The notes under the pieces are model-generated. The model ran no database searches. It was not told where the DNA came from and saw nothing but the letters and a program-made list of their open reading frames with translations. Below, piece after piece: positions 21,429-21,489 of a stretch of 21,489 nt of DNA. The number at the start of each line of letters is the position of its first letter. The first letter of the stretch is position 1. The DNA is taken from positions 1-21,489 of the forward strand of contig JAAZAP010000085.1 in assembly GCA_012514255.1 (NCBI GenBank), written 5' to 3'. The position numbers and the translations under genes were made by a program. This stretch comes from Bacteroidales bacterium. Lineage in GTDB: Bacteria; Bacteroidota; Bacteroidia; Bacteroidales; VadinHA17.

Positions 21429-21489
21429 CTCCCGGGGGATGATCTGAGAATGATTTGACCATCATAAGGAACTCCCGGGGGATGATCTG
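21429..21489. repeat. Direct repeat CTCCCGGGGGATGATCTG at window end
   Basis: The 18-bp segment at 21429-21446 recurs exactly at 21472-21489, the last base of the window, with a period of 43 bp. The second copy is cut by the window edge, so the true repeat may be longer or part of a larger tandem array. It begins 29 bp after the M48-like stop codon. The CCCGGG centre is palindromic. Confidence 0.75.

Overview
The window looks like a chromosomal segment from an anaerobic member of the Bacteroidota, probably Bacteroidales or Marinilabiliales-like. Supporting signs are promoters of the TTTG/TTG-N19-TAnnTTTG type upstream of the tRNA and of the S24 regulator, few strong Shine-Dalgarno sites, a class 1B dihydroorotate dehydrogenase pair, a small XRE regulator with a C-terminal FYSDKTF motif, and an acyl-phosphate fermentation cluster. 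Assignments come from reading motifs and gene order; no database search was run.

Layout. 1-4144 (+): ackA, two tandem phosphate acyltransferases (ptb-like) and buk, an acid-producing, ATP-yielding operon. 4158-4853 (-): short-chain dehydrogenase. 4964-6110 (+): small outer-membrane-barrel-like protein, then a SlyD-type FKBP isomerase with a Cys-rich tail. 6168-7403 (-): dicarboxylate/acidic amino acid symporter. 7404-8034: AT-rich divergent intergenic region with four TTACA-N2-TGTAA palindromes. 8035-8481 (+): XRE regulator. 8526-10201 (+): pyrK-pyrD with overlapping ends. 10273-10743 (+): Lrp/AsnC regulator with a clear terminator. 10841-11017: 3.5 copies of a 50-bp tandem repeat. 11048-11120 (-): tRNA-Lys(UUU) with its own promoter and terminator. 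11267-14268 (+): SDR and a RelA/SpoT homologue whose hydrolase metal ligands are all replaced. 14379-18776 (-): dinB and a ~1022-aa DnaE-type polymerase. 19137-19961 (+): divergent XRE-S24 (LexA/CI-like) self-cleaving regulator. 20056-21399 (+): exported M48-like protein with an altered zinc motif.

The most interesting region is 14270-19961. A LexA-like S24 regulator sits back to back with a catalytically intact DinB that carries a beta-clamp motif (QLNMF), followed by a DnaE with no recognisable clamp motif. This resembles the imuA-imuB-dnaE2 mutasome in layout but with different parts. The regulator's promoter is overlapped by two TGATTA-N5-TAATCA operators, and a separate perfect palindrome, ATTGGTCTACGACCAAT, lies in the shared intergenic region. 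The cassette is bounded and interrupted by an intergenic repeat family made of degenerate 7-bp units (CAGTNNG in one arm, the complement in the other), seen at four loci in this window, and a 17-bp direct repeat flanks the two polymerase genes.
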